A stretch of DNA of 64,000 nucleotides from Carboxylicivirga litoralis (GTDB lineage: Bacteria > Bacteroidota > Bacteroidia > Bacteroidales > Marinilabiliaceae). The position numbers and the translations under genes were made by a program. The stretch's first letter is position 1, and every line of letters starts with the position of its first letter. The notes under the pieces were generated by a model, which was not told where the DNA came from, made no database searches, and worked only from the letters and a program-made list of their open reading frames with translations. Where the stretch lies: the NCBI RefSeq assembly GCF_025499605.1, contig NZ_JAFMVC010000011.1:90965-154964 (forward strand), written 5' to 3'. Below, piece after piece: positions 36,011-44,186 of this stretch.

Positions 36011-36586
36011 TTACGAAGTTACCTGTATTTGGTATTTTCTAAGTAAGCCAATGAGTTGGTCTTGCGAAAACCTAGCTTTGGTAATAGTATTTTGCTCCGG
36101 GTTGATATTAAAGTTGTAACTGCTTGATAAATCAACTTTTGACAAATTAGTCTGGTCAAATAGAGCATTGCTAAAGTCGCAGTTGTAAAACTTCGTTTTG
36201 GTCAGGTCGCATGCGGCAAAGTCAACCTCGTGTAGCTGGCAGTTAAGAAAGGCGCAACTTTTAAGCTGGCGTTTGTAAAAAGAAGCCAGTCGTAACTGGC
36301 AGTTATCAAATGTAGCAGAAAAGAAAAGCGCGTTACACTCGTTAAACTGCAGACCAAGTAGTTTGCAGTTGTTAAATTTCACATCCCGAAAAAGTGTGGC
36401 GCTAATATTGGCATTGCTTAAATCACAATTCACAAACTGGCATTCGATAAAGTGATAGTCGCTAATATTGCATTTGGCAAAAGAGCAATTGGTAAACAAG
36501 CAATTGTAATATTCGCCTTTGGTCAAATCTTCTTGAGAAAATTCAAGGCCACTAAAATCCTGATCTTCAAAATAGGGTCTAATCAT
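36011..36586 (-). CDS. Pentapeptide-repeat protein (Qnr-like)
   Basis: A 191-residue right-handed beta-helix protein formed almost entirely of pentapeptide repeats of the A(D/N)LXX type, for example NCDLSNANIS, ACDLTKTKFYNCDFSNALFD and QTNLSKVDL. A C-terminal helical cap (FSQDQLIGLLRKYQIQV) resembles that of Qnr/McbG proteins, which mimic DNA and protect gyrase. A role in quinolone tolerance is possible but unproven. Its start overlaps the XRE gene by eight bases (ATGATTAG), so it is the last gene of a coupled operon with two membrane proteins. Confidence 0.82.
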   Translation of the reverse strand: MIRPYFEDQDFSGLEFSQEDLTKGEYYNCLFTNCSFAKCNISDYHFIECQFVNCDLSNANISATLFRDVKFNNCKLLGLQFNECNALFFSATFDNCQLRLASFYKRQLKSCAFLNCQLHEVDFAACDLTKTKFYNCDFSNALFDQTNLSKVDLSSSYNFNINPEQNTITKARFSQDQLIGLLRKYQIQVTS

Positions 36587-36779
36587 CGTCTTCTAAACTA
36601 AATATCTCTTCCACAGATACTTCAAAATAACGCGCAAACTTAAGGGCTAGCACTGTGGATGGTACAAATTTACCTTTTTCAATGGTATTAATTGACTGAC
36701 GTGATACACCGATGGCTTCAGCTAATTGAGCTTGTGTGATATCTTTGATGGCCCGTTGTATTTTCAGCTTGTTTTTCAT
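36579..36779 (-). CDS. Small XRE-type transcriptional regulator
   Basis: A 66-residue protein consisting of one helix-turn-helix domain: TQAQLAEAIGVSRQSINTIE is the classic Cro/CI recognition region. The start is the ATG at 36779, which overlaps the membrane protein gene by four bases (ATGA); the longer frame upstream lies inside that gene and is not plausible. The single-domain form with the ending SVEEIFSLEDDD is typical of YozG-like regulators that accompany small membrane proteins. It is likely to regulate its own operon. Confidence 0.88.
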   Translation of the reverse strand: MKNKLKIQRAIKDITQAQLAEAIGVSRQSINTIEKGKFVPSTVLALKFARYFEVSVEEIFSLEDDD

Positions 36780-37246
36780 CCGGCGTATTTTACTTTTTTG
36801 GTGTAAGCATAAACGATGACATAAACGAACATCTGAATTTGAAGTATGCCCAGTAAATCTGCTTTTGTACTTTGTTTTATTAGCATCACCAGGGCAAAGA
36901 TAAGCCAACTGGTGATAAATGATTTTAACAATGCATTGGCTCTTAACTTTTGCAGAAATTCGTCATCCACTTTTTCTTTTGAAAATGAATAAAGTAGTAA
37001 ACCAGCCAAGGCTAAAATGAAGCCAGCATTTTTTAAGTTCCTACGCTGATTATTGGTTAATAATAGATTAGATGGTCCATTTTGCTTTTCTAGTTCATTT
37101 GTATCATATTTTTGGCTAATTTTTTCAAACTTTTCTTCGCCCGCAATTATAGCATCGTCAATACTTGCAATAATTGAAACGATAAAGGAAATAAAAAATA
37201 AGGCAATGCCTATTTTTCGAAAGATATATGGTAAAAAAGTTTTCAT
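36776..37246 (-). CDS. Four-helix membrane protein, paralogue A
   Basis: A 156-residue protein with an N-terminal helix (KIGIALFFISFIVSIIASIDD), a polar middle part (about 32-68) and three more hydrophobic helices. The motif FSKEKVDDEFLQKLRANALLKSF is shared with the next gene upstream (LSKEKVEDEFLTHLRADSMVKAV), proving tandem duplication. Small regulators of the XRE type often accompany such membrane proteins in Bacteroidota. No catalytic residues are evident. The stop codon overlaps the regulator start. Confidence 0.75.
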   Translation of the reverse strand: MKTFLPYIFRKIGIALFFISFIVSIIASIDDAIIAGEEKFEKISQKYDTNELEKQNGPSNLLLTNNQRRNLKNAGFILALAGLLLYSFSKEKVDDEFLQKLRANALLKSFITSWLIFALVMLIKQSTKADLLGILQIQMFVYVIVYAYTKKVKYAG

Positions 37247-37268
37247 AAGTGTCTGTTAATTAATAGTA

Positions 37269-37718
37269 TTAAACCCAGTATTTGCTTTTTTTCTGGTAAG
37301 TGTAGATTAAAATATAGGCCAAAATTTGAAGCTGAAGTATCACCAAGCCCTCAAATTGATCTGCCCAGTTTAAGGGTTTAATGACAAAGTATAATGCCCA
37401 GGAGACACCAACGGCTTTTACCATTGAATCTGCTCTAAGATGTGTAAGAAATTCATCTTCAACTTTTTCTTTGGATAAGATGTAAATCAATAAGCTTAGG
37501 ATGGAGCCTGCAAGTCCAATCCATTTGAGTTGATTTTGTTCTTCAACACTGAATATGAGTTCTTCTTGAGCAGCGTGAGTGTTTCTTAAATGAGATGGAG
37601 TTTTTCCTGTAAGTCCAGCCATAAAATCATCCACGCCGCTAAGCGTGGTAATGAAAAAGAATACGAGGAATATGGCAATGCCAACTTTTCGCATAAAATA
37701 GGGTAGATAAGTCTTCAT
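37269..37718 (-). CDS. Four-helix membrane protein, paralogue B
   Basis: A 149-residue paralogue of the following gene: the starts MKTYLPYFMRKVGIAIF and MKTFLPYIFRKIGIALF align without gaps, as do the LSKEKVEDEF segments and the C-terminal YxLIYTYQKKSKYWV ends. The two differ in the soluble loop, so they have diverged in sequence while keeping topology. It is first in the four-gene operon and has a good promoter upstream. The function is unknown; the products may form a heteromeric membrane complex. Confidence 0.75.
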   Translation of the reverse strand: MKTYLPYFMRKVGIAIFLVFFFITTLSGVDDFMAGLTGKTPSHLRNTHAAQEELIFSVEEQNQLKWIGLAGSILSLLIYILSKEKVEDEFLTHLRADSMVKAVGVSWALYFVIKPLNWADQFEGLVILQLQILAYILIYTYQKKSKYWV

Positions 37719-37747
37719 AGTTTGTCATTAAGTAATTAATACACGAC

Positions 37748-37755
37748 CAAAAGTA
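37748..37755 (-). promoter_or_regulatory. Promoter of the membrane pair/XRE/pentapeptide operon
   Basis: On the minus strand TACTTTTG (TAnnTTTG) is preceded 20 bases upstream by TTG, a good -33/-7 pair. The start codon of paralogue B is 30 bases downstream of the box. Confidence 0.65.
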
Positions 37756-37829
37756 AAATAAACATTACACAATGACAAGTGTTATTGGCTTTTGTTAGAA
37801 AGGTTTCGTTAAAGAAATGTTTGGTAGAA

Positions 37830-38351
37830 CTAGTTAATCGTGCAGTCAAACTGAATTTTAACATCGTCGTCAATGACAAAAGTATCTTTGCCACCAACCT
37901 CAAAATCAAGTCTGTTAAGTGTTAATTCTCCCTTGAAGTGTTTGTTGCTGTATGCAAATGGGATACTGATGGCTTTTGAAATGCCTTTCATGGATAAAAT
38001 ACCATTGGCAATAAAAGTGCTGTCGGAGTTAATATAGATATCATTCGATTCGAAGCGAATTTGGGGGTAGAGTTCGGTGTGAAAAAACTTTTTGCTTTGC
38101 AAGACTTCGTCTCTTTTCTTAACACCGGTATCAATGGTGGCAATATCAATGCTCAGGCATACGTCCCCTTTGTTTTCAAGTGTTGGAGTCAGGTGAATAT
38201 TCCCTTTAAAGGTTGTAAAATGCCCATTAACAGTATGTACATTAAAGTTCTTAATCTGAAATTTTATAAACGATTGGGTGGCATCGACATTTTGAGCGGA
38301 GATGCCAGTAACACAAAGGATAGTGAAAATTATTGCAGCGAATCGGTTCAT
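37830..38351 (-). CDS. YceI-family periplasmic lipid-binding-like protein
   Basis: A 173-residue protein with a signal peptide (MNRFAAIIFTILCVTGISAQ). The mature part is a lipocalin-like YceI domain: SFIKFQIKNFNVHTVNGHFTTFKG, then VLQSKKFFHTELYPQIRFES and a late FEVGGKDTFVIDDDVKIQ. Family members bind polyisoprenoids or amphiphiles in the periplasm. The ATG at 38351 is chosen because the signal peptide starts there. It is a single gene between the pentapeptide operon and the methylase gene. Confidence 0.87.
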   Translation of the reverse strand: MNRFAAIIFTILCVTGISAQNVDATQSFIKFQIKNFNVHTVNGHFTTFKGNIHLTPTLENKGDVCLSIDIATIDTGVKKRDEVLQSKKFFHTELYPQIRFESNDIYINSDSTFIANGILSMKGISKAISIPFAYSNKHFKGELTLNRLDFEVGGKDTFVIDDDVKIQFDCTIN

Positions 38352-38420
38352 AATTACATGGGTTCCTTTAATAATATGCATAGAGGTATTGGGTTCGTTA
38401 TAGTTATGAACGCTTATGGC

Positions 38421-39254
38421 TTACGAATAGTTTCGGACCAAAACTTCATTAATGGCACCTCGCTTGGCCGCATTGGAGTTAATGGCGCGCGTGGCTTTTA
38501 CGATGTGAATATCAAACATTGTATAAAGCTCATGAATAACTGGAGTAGAGGAGTTTGACAGTAAGAAATGCACGCCTTTTTCATCGAGTCGAATACAGGC
38601 ATCACGCAGGCGCACTTGCTCTGCTAAATCGAAACCGCCTTGCACATAACCAGTGAAGTTAGCGCTGTTGGAAACCGGAACATAAGGAGGATCGAAATAG
38701 ACAAAATCGCCTTTCCGGGAAGTTTCAATGGCCGTTTCAAAATCGCCATTAAGAATGGTGATATCATTTGAATTTAAGTATTGGCTCACGGCCCGAATGG
38801 TTGTGTCATTAACAATATTCGGATTTATATATTTTCCAAAAGGCGAATTAAACTCACCAGCGCTGTTAACGCGATACAGCCCGTTATAACAGGTTTTATT
38901 CAGGTAGATAATGCGTGAGGCCTTTTTAATGGAAGATAGTTTCTTAAACGATGCTTTCCGGTCCAATTCGCGAATTTGATAAAAATACTCCGATTCGTTT
39001 TTGTGACGTTTTAAATCGTCAATCAGTTCCTCAGGATGGTTTTTAATAACCTGGTATACATTGATCAACTCCGCATTAAAATCGTTGATAATGGCTTTTT
39101 GTGGTTGGATATCGAACAATACGGCTCCTCCACCTACAAAAGCTTCGTAATAGTGGTTAAAGTCCGTTGGCATGAGCTTGGTAATAGCCGACAATAGTTG
39201 GCGTTTTCCGCCAACCCATTTTAAAAAGGGCGCTATCGTTTGGTTCTTGCTCAT
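38421..39254 (-). CDS. dam: DNA adenine methylase (Dam/DpnM type), apparently solitary
   Basis: A 277-residue N6-adenine methyltransferase of the D12 class. SAM-binding FLKWVGGKRQLL near the N-terminus and the AFVGGGAVLFDIQP motif are followed by the catalytic DPPY at residues 188-191 (VYFDPPYVPVS). The order of motifs is that of the Dam/DpnM (alpha) group, which usually methylates GATC; the target here is inferred only. No restriction endonuclease lies beside it. A TTACTTTG box (39265-39272 on the minus strand, one mismatch to consensus) lies just upstream of the ATG at 39254. Confidence 0.87.
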   Translation of the reverse strand: MSKNQTIAPFLKWVGGKRQLLSAITKLMPTDFNHYYEAFVGGGAVLFDIQPQKAIINDFNAELINVYQVIKNHPEELIDDLKRHKNESEYFYQIRELDRKASFKKLSSIKKASRIIYLNKTCYNGLYRVNSAGEFNSPFGKYINPNIVNDTTIRAVSQYLNSNDITILNGDFETAIETSRKGDFVYFDPPYVPVSNSANFTGYVQGGFDLAEQVRLRDACIRLDEKGVHFLLSNSSTPVIHELYTMFDIHIVKATRAINSNAAKRGAINEVLVRNYS

Positions 39255-39273
39255 TTTGTGGCTGCAAAGTAAT

Positions 39274-39306
39274 AAAAAAAGCAGAACCACTTTCGTCATT
39301 CTGCCT
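39274..39306 (-). terminator. Intrinsic terminator of the KamA-family gene
   Basis: On the minus strand GCAGAA pairs with TTCTGC around a 12-base loop, followed by TTTTTTT. It lies about 30 bases after the stop codon of the radical SAM gene and overlaps the upstream region of the methylase. Confidence 0.8.
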
Positions 39307-39333
39307 TTTTGAAATATGTTATTTGCTGATTGT

Positions 39334-40638
39334 TTATCCTAGAAACATATCGGAGAACTCCTGCTCAAAGAAGAATTCTTCAGCTCCAAATGCTGGTTTT
39401 AAATCATCCATCCAAAGTGCTTTTTCGTCGTACTTGGCAAAGAACGGACGAGCCACCCAGTTGCTTTCGCGACCCTGGATAAACTCAAGGCAGAATGCTT
39501 TTTCGCCTTTCACTTCTGTTACTCCAACTATGCGCACTTTTCCAGGTGTGCACGACATGCTTGGTCCGCGCACTGTTCGGCAAATACCGCTAACTTTTTG
39601 GTAGGCTTTCTGGAAAATCTGCCAGGCATCAACCAATGAAACACCAAAGTATTTCTGTGCGCCTGTGTCACGAGCAATAAACATGTAGTAAGGAATCAAA
39701 CCTAAACTCACTTGCTTTTGCCACATGGTTGACCAAATTTCGGGCTTGGCATTGATGTTATTTAATAACGGCGATTGCGTACGTATTTGAGCACCCGTTG
39801 CTCTAATCTTTTTAATGGCTTCCTGAACAGCTTCGGTCTCTAACTCACGGTAGTGATTAAAATGTGCCATAAAGGCTAACGAAATACCGGCATCAGTTAC
39901 TTTCTTGAATGCACCTAATACCTCTTCGGCATCGCTATCGGTTAAATAACGGTATGGCCAGAAACCTAACGTTTTTGAGCCAATGCGGATATTCTTTAAA
40001 TGCGGGATATTTGCTTCAACTAAAGCTGTTAAGTAGGCATCCAGCATTTTACCTTTCATCACCATTGGATCGCCCCCGGTAATTAATAAGTCGGTAATTT
40101 CAGGATGTTGTTTCAGGTATTCAATGACATAGTCAATTTCCTTCATGGCGAATTTCATTTCGTCCATGTTGGTAAATTGTGGCCAACGGAAACAGAATGT
40201 GCAGTAGGCATGACATGTTTGTCCCTGCGCTGGGAAGAACAACATGGTTTCGTTGTATTTGTGCTGAACACCCGTTAGTTTAACACCATTTAACTCAGGT
40301 ACATTGTATTCCATTTGCCCGGCTGGGTGAGGATTCAATTTTTCACGAATCTTATTAGCTTCTTCTTTTATGGTTGCTTTATCGGCATCGCTTTTAAGAA
40401 CTTCGGCCATATGATTGAAATCTTCCTCTTCCAACATACCTTTTTGAGGGAAGTTTAAGATGAAAATCGGGTCTTCCTTATAGTTATCCCAATCTATCAA
40501 TTCGTCAACAACATAGCTGTTAGTTTTAAACGGCAAAACGGTTCCAACCACTTCAATGCTAAAAATGTCTTCTTCCGAAAGTCTTGCTATTTGCGGAATT
40601 TGTCGATAATTGTGCAGCGCATAAATCTTATACTTCAT
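39334..40638 (-). CDS. KamA-family radical SAM aminomutase-like protein
   Basis: A 434-residue protein. The radical SAM cluster motif CxxxCxxC is at Cys142, Cys146 and Cys149 (CHAYCTFCFRWPQF), followed by LLITGGDPMVMKG, the SAM-contacting GGDP motif. Overall length and layout match lysine 2,3-aminomutases. The usual PLP-lysine motif PGGGGK is not present; SCTPGKVRIVG near residue 356 could supply the lysine but differs from true KamA, so the substrate is uncertain. The ATG at 40638 follows a strong AAGGAG site, rare in this phylum. A structured leader precedes it. It is not part of the rodA transcript's coding order. Confidence 0.82.
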   Translation of the reverse strand: MKYKIYALHNYRQIPQIARLSEEDIFSIEVVGTVLPFKTNSYVVDELIDWDNYKEDPIFILNFPQKGMLEEEDFNHMAEVLKSDADKATIKEEANKIREKLNPHPAGQMEYNVPELNGVKLTGVQHKYNETMLFFPAQGQTCHAYCTFCFRWPQFTNMDEMKFAMKEIDYVIEYLKQHPEITDLLITGGDPMVMKGKMLDAYLTALVEANIPHLKNIRIGSKTLGFWPYRYLTDSDAEEVLGAFKKVTDAGISLAFMAHFNHYRELETEAVQEAIKKIRATGAQIRTQSPLLNNINAKPEIWSTMWQKQVSLGLIPYYMFIARDTGAQKYFGVSLVDAWQIFQKAYQKVSGICRTVRGPSMSCTPGKVRIVGVTEVKGEKAFCLEFIQGRESNWVARPFFAKYDEKALWMDDLKPAFGAEEFFFEQEFSDMFLG

Positions 40639-40645
40639 AAGCAAT

Positions 40646-40787
40646 CTCCTTTTTTATTGATTCGGCAAATTTCGTGCGGAATCATTTGTTACTATTCCAA
40701 AACCGGCCATCTTAGAGAGTTGCTAACCTCCATTCCCACAGCAACATGACCGAAAGTTTCGGGGTGTTTATCATTACAAATGATGTG
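40646..40787 (-). ncRNA. Candidate cis-regulatory RNA leader of the KamA-family gene
   Basis: The predicted RNA starts next to a 9-base word, ATCATTTGT (minus strand of 40776-40784), that pairs perfectly with ACAAATGAT (minus strand of 40681-40689), closing a domain of about 86 nt. Inside are hairpins CCGAA/UUCGG and GUUGCU/AGCAAC. The 5' strand can instead fold on itself (AUCAUU-UGU-AAUGAU), and the 3' strand overlaps another stem UGAUUC/GAAUCA (40658-40684) that ends seven bases above the AAGGAG ribosome binding site (40646-40651). Mutually exclusive stems beside a strong ribosome site suggest translational control. I do not recognise it as a known riboswitch class. Confidence 0.55.
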
Positions 40788-40790
40788 CCG

Positions 40791-40798
40791 CAAAAGTA
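40791..40798 (-). promoter_or_regulatory. Promoter of the KamA-family gene
   Basis: On the minus strand TACTTTTG fits TAnnTTTG and a TTG lies 19 bases upstream, giving a good -33/-7 pair. The start of transcription would coincide with the beginning of the structured leader. Confidence 0.65.
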
Positions 40799-40927
40799 CA
40801 AAATTTAAAAATCAAATCAAAATTGTTAAACTTTCAGTTATTAATTCTTAAAAGTTTAATAATATCAGGTAGTTATCGCGCTTGAGTGTTAATGGTTTAA
40901 AAAAATGCTTACAATGATTAAGTATTT

Positions 40928-42349
40928 TTAACGAATTAGCTCGTTTCGATTGATATCGAGCTTTAAAAACACAAATAGTAACAATGTAAAACCCCATAAA
41001 GATGAACCTCCATAACTAAAGAATGGGAGTGGAATACCAATAACGGGAGCGAGACCAATAGTCATACCAATGTTAATGGCAAAATGGAAGAAAAAGATGG
41101 CAGCTACCCCATAGCCATAAACACGACTAAAGGTAGAGTGTTGTTTATCTGCCAGATATATTAAGCGCAGGAGCAAGGCTAAAAATAAGAGAACAACAGC
41201 TGTTGAGCCTGCAAACCCCCATTCCTCGCCAACGGTGCAATAAATAAAGTCGGTACTTTGTTCAGGTACGAAATTAAACTTGGTTTGAGTTCCTTGTAAA
41301 TAACCTTTTCCGGTTAGTCCACCGGAGCCAATGGCAATTTTTGATTGATTGACATTATAGCCGGCACCAAGCGGATCCTGCTCTATTCCCAGCAGAACAT
41401 TTATTCGTGTACGTTGGTAATGCGATAAAACATCTTCGAAAAAATAATCGGCAGAAACAGTTAGAATAATAGCACTCCAAAGGATTAATAAATAGGTTGG
41501 AATAAATTTATTAATGCGTTTGGCTATGGTTGTGTAAAGCAAATAAACACTAGTAACTAATATGGCTGGCATCAGCAAATACTCAAACTCTATGGTTAAC
41601 TTCAAATAGGTATAGGCTGTATAGCTTAGGCCGAGTAAGATGGCTCCTGCAATAATAGCTTTAAATAATTCTGCTCTCGCCCCTTTAAAGTATAAGATAA
41701 CCAGAACACTAACCACTATAAGGCCAATGATGGTGGCATTGGGTATCATTAGAGTGAGAGTTGCAACAATGCCAGCTATTATACCAAATGTTAAAATGTA
41801 ACCCGTTAAGCCTTCGCGGTAGAAAACGATAATAAAAACGGTATAAACCAATGCCGAACCGGTATCATTTTGTAACAAGATTAACAGCATCGGGAAAAGA
41901 ATAACGGCAGCGGCCTTCAGAATATCAGAGAGTTTCTTGAAGGAAAATCCATACCGGCTCAATGCTCTTGCTACCGCCAGGTTGGTGGCCATTTTTGATA
42001 ATTCAGCCGGTTGAAAGCGAATTGGTCCAACCTCGAACCATGACTTGGCCCCATTTATCTCTTTACCAAAGAGCAGAACAACGATAAGCAGCAAAATTGT
42101 GATGCCGTAAAAGATATAAGCGAACTCTACGTAGAACTTACTGTCGGTAATCAGAATCATGCCAACAAACACGAGTGAAAAGCCTATCCATACCAATTGT
42201 TTAAAATACTCCTTACCGGTATCGAAGAAAACAGGATTTTCGGGATTAAAATTGGCCGCATAAATATTTAACCAGCCAAATAAAACCAAGAGGCTATATA
42301 GCCCTACTGTTATCCAATCAATGCTTTTATTGTAGTTTCTTGTCACCAT
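40928..42349 (-). CDS. rodA: Rod-shape peptidoglycan polymerase RodA
   Basis: A 473-residue SEDS-family membrane protein with at least ten helices. The family blocks are present: WFEVGPIRFQPAELSKMATNLAVARAL, LLILLQNDTGSALVYTVFI, and the late GLAPVIGIPLPFFSYGGSS. It polymerises glycan strands with the transpeptidase encoded by mrdA. At 473 residues it is longer than proteobacterial RodA because of extra central helices, as usual in Bacteroidota. Its start lies 23 bases inside the end of mrdA, so the two are translationally coupled. It is last in the purH-mre-rodA cluster. Confidence 0.94.
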   Translation of the reverse strand: MVTRNYNKSIDWITVGLYSLLVLFGWLNIYAANFNPENPVFFDTGKEYFKQLVWIGFSLVFVGMILITDSKFYVEFAYIFYGITILLLIVVLLFGKEINGAKSWFEVGPIRFQPAELSKMATNLAVARALSRYGFSFKKLSDILKAAAVILFPMLLILLQNDTGSALVYTVFIIVFYREGLTGYILTFGIIAGIVATLTLMIPNATIIGLIVVSVLVILYFKGARAELFKAIIAGAILLGLSYTAYTYLKLTIEFEYLLMPAILVTSVYLLYTTIAKRINKFIPTYLLILWSAIILTVSADYFFEDVLSHYQRTRINVLLGIEQDPLGAGYNVNQSKIAIGSGGLTGKGYLQGTQTKFNFVPEQSTDFIYCTVGEEWGFAGSTAVVLLFLALLLRLIYLADKQHSTFSRVYGYGVAAIFFFHFAINIGMTIGLAPVIGIPLPFFSYGGSSLWGFTLLLFVFLKLDINRNELIR

Positions 42350-44183
42350 GAATTAAGTCTCCTTCAAGCATTCGTTTTTCAGTCCATTTTCGATATGGTG
42401 TTGAAATGGTATCTGTTAAATATTTCTCAACCATCAAGCTCGCAATAGGTGCTGCCCAGGTTGCACCAAAGCCTCCATTCTCAACATAAACGGCAATGGC
42501 AATCTGTGGATCATCCTTAGGGGCAAAGGCCATAAAAATAGAGTGGTCGTCACCATGGGGGTTTTCAGCTGTTCCCGTTTTTCCACAGATACTAACACCA
42601 GGTATTTGAGCGATGCGAGCTGTACTTCCCGCGCCGCCCCACACAGCTAACTCCATACCATTAATAACAGGTGCAAAATGTTGCAGGTCAATGCCTGTTT
42701 CGTGTATCTCACTAAAACGGTCATCTATGGGTTCGTCTTCAATGTCTTTAATGATATGAGGAGTGAGGTAATGACCACGATTAGCCAGCATGGCGGCCAT
42801 ATTGGTCATTTGCAATGGGGTAAACAAAAGCTCCCCCTGGCCAATCGAAAGTGAGATAACGGTCAATGAGTTCCAGCTTTTGTTGTAATGCCTGTCAAAA
42901 TAAGCGGAGTTGGGCACAAAACCTCTGTTTTCATTTTTAAAATCGGCCCCCAGCCTATATCCAAAACCAAATCTCACCAGATAATCTTTCCAGGCGTCGA
43001 ACGCATCCTGTATATTATCATATTTAGGATTGTCCAGAATATCTCTGTATTCGAAACAGTAATAAGCATTGCACGAGTGTTGAATGGATTGTGATAAGTT
43101 AAGTGGCGACTCATGGTTGTGGCAACCAACTGAAAGGCCTCGTGCATGATAACCCATAAAGCATTCATGAGTAGTATAAGGTTTAAGTGTTCCTTCCTGC
43201 AAGCCAATTAAAGCATTAATGGTTTTAAAGGTAGAGCCGGGAGGAACCCGCGATTGAATAGCCCGGTTAAATAACGGCTTTAACGAATCGGTCGCTAACA
43301 CAGGATAGTTTTGTGAACGATCGCGTCCAATCAATAATGAAGGGTCGTAATTAGGTGCTGAAACCAAAGATAGAATTTCTCCTGTTGCAGGTTCAATGGC
43401 TACAATGCTACCCACTTTGTTTTTCATCAGCTGTTCGCCGTATTGTTGAAGTTCAATGTCGAGCGAAAGTGTAATGTTTTTACCGGCAATGGCAGCCGTA
43501 TCGTGGCGTCCTCCACGAAAAGCACCTTTTTCGCGGCCGTGCACATCTACAAGCATGTATTTAACCCCCTTTTTACCACGCAGCTGTTCTTCGTAGGTTT
43601 GTTCTATGCCACTAATGCCAACGTAGTCGCCTTGAGAGTAATAGCTTTGATTTTTCAGGTCTTTTTCACTTATCTCGCCAACATAACCCAAAACGTGTGC
43701 CGATGATGGGTATTCGTATTTGCGCAGAGTACGTCCTTGTACGAAGAAACCTTTGAATTTATATAGTTTTTCCTGGAATGAACCATATTGCTCGGCCGAT
43801 AACTGCTTCATGAAAACGGACGGCTTATAGGTAGATATTTTGCGACTTTTAATATCAGCACGCATCTGTACAAAGCGTTCGCGCAATTGCTCAATGGTTA
43901 AATCCAGCGATTCGCAAAAATCAATAGAATCAAAGGGCACAATATCGCGGGGAACCACCATCACATCATATACCGCCTGGTTCGATACCAGCAATTTGCC
44001 ATTGCGATCGTAGACCAGGCCACGCGATGGATATTGTGTTACCTGACGACGGGTATTACTCTCGGCCGAAATACTGTAAGATGTATCATACACCTGAAGG
44101 ATAAAGAGCTTGCCAATAAATATCAAACCCAAACCCACCATGATGGTGGCAATTAACAGTGTACGATTATTAATTCCTCCCAC
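42327..44183 (-). CDS. mrdA: Penicillin-binding protein 2 (class B transpeptidase)
   Basis: A 618-residue protein with one N-terminal membrane helix (LLIATIMVGLGLIFIGKLFI), a dimerisation/pedestal domain starting at YPSRGLVYDRNGKLLVSN, and a transpeptidase domain. The catalytic motifs are STFK (VPPGSTFKTINALIG), SCN (QHSCNAYYCF) and KTG (CGKTGTAENPHG). It cross-links lateral-wall peptidoglycan together with RodA in the elongasome. The start codon is GTG, three bases after the mreD stop codon. It overlaps rodA by 23 bases. Confidence 0.95.
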   Translation of the reverse strand: MGGINNRTLLIATIMVGLGLIFIGKLFILQVYDTSYSISAESNTRRQVTQYPSRGLVYDRNGKLLVSNQAVYDVMVVPRDIVPFDSIDFCESLDLTIEQLRERFVQMRADIKSRKISTYKPSVFMKQLSAEQYGSFQEKLYKFKGFFVQGRTLRKYEYPSSAHVLGYVGEISEKDLKNQSYYSQGDYVGISGIEQTYEEQLRGKKGVKYMLVDVHGREKGAFRGGRHDTAAIAGKNITLSLDIELQQYGEQLMKNKVGSIVAIEPATGEILSLVSAPNYDPSLLIGRDRSQNYPVLATDSLKPLFNRAIQSRVPPGSTFKTINALIGLQEGTLKPYTTHECFMGYHARGLSVGCHNHESPLNLSQSIQHSCNAYYCFEYRDILDNPKYDNIQDAFDAWKDYLVRFGFGYRLGADFKNENRGFVPNSAYFDRHYNKSWNSLTVISLSIGQGELLFTPLQMTNMAAMLANRGHYLTPHIIKDIEDEPIDDRFSEIHETGIDLQHFAPVINGMELAVWGGAGSTARIAQIPGVSICGKTGTAENPHGDDHSIFMAFAPKDDPQIAIAVYVENGGFGATWAAPIASLMVEKYLTDTISTPYRKWTEKRMLEGDLIHGDKKLQ

Positions 44184-44186
44184 AGC

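Noticed and set aside
36780..36908. N-terminal extension of the XRE regulator
   Set aside because: It would be read out of frame within the membrane protein gene. The conserved domain starts at the ATG at 36779, which gives a normal four-base overlap.
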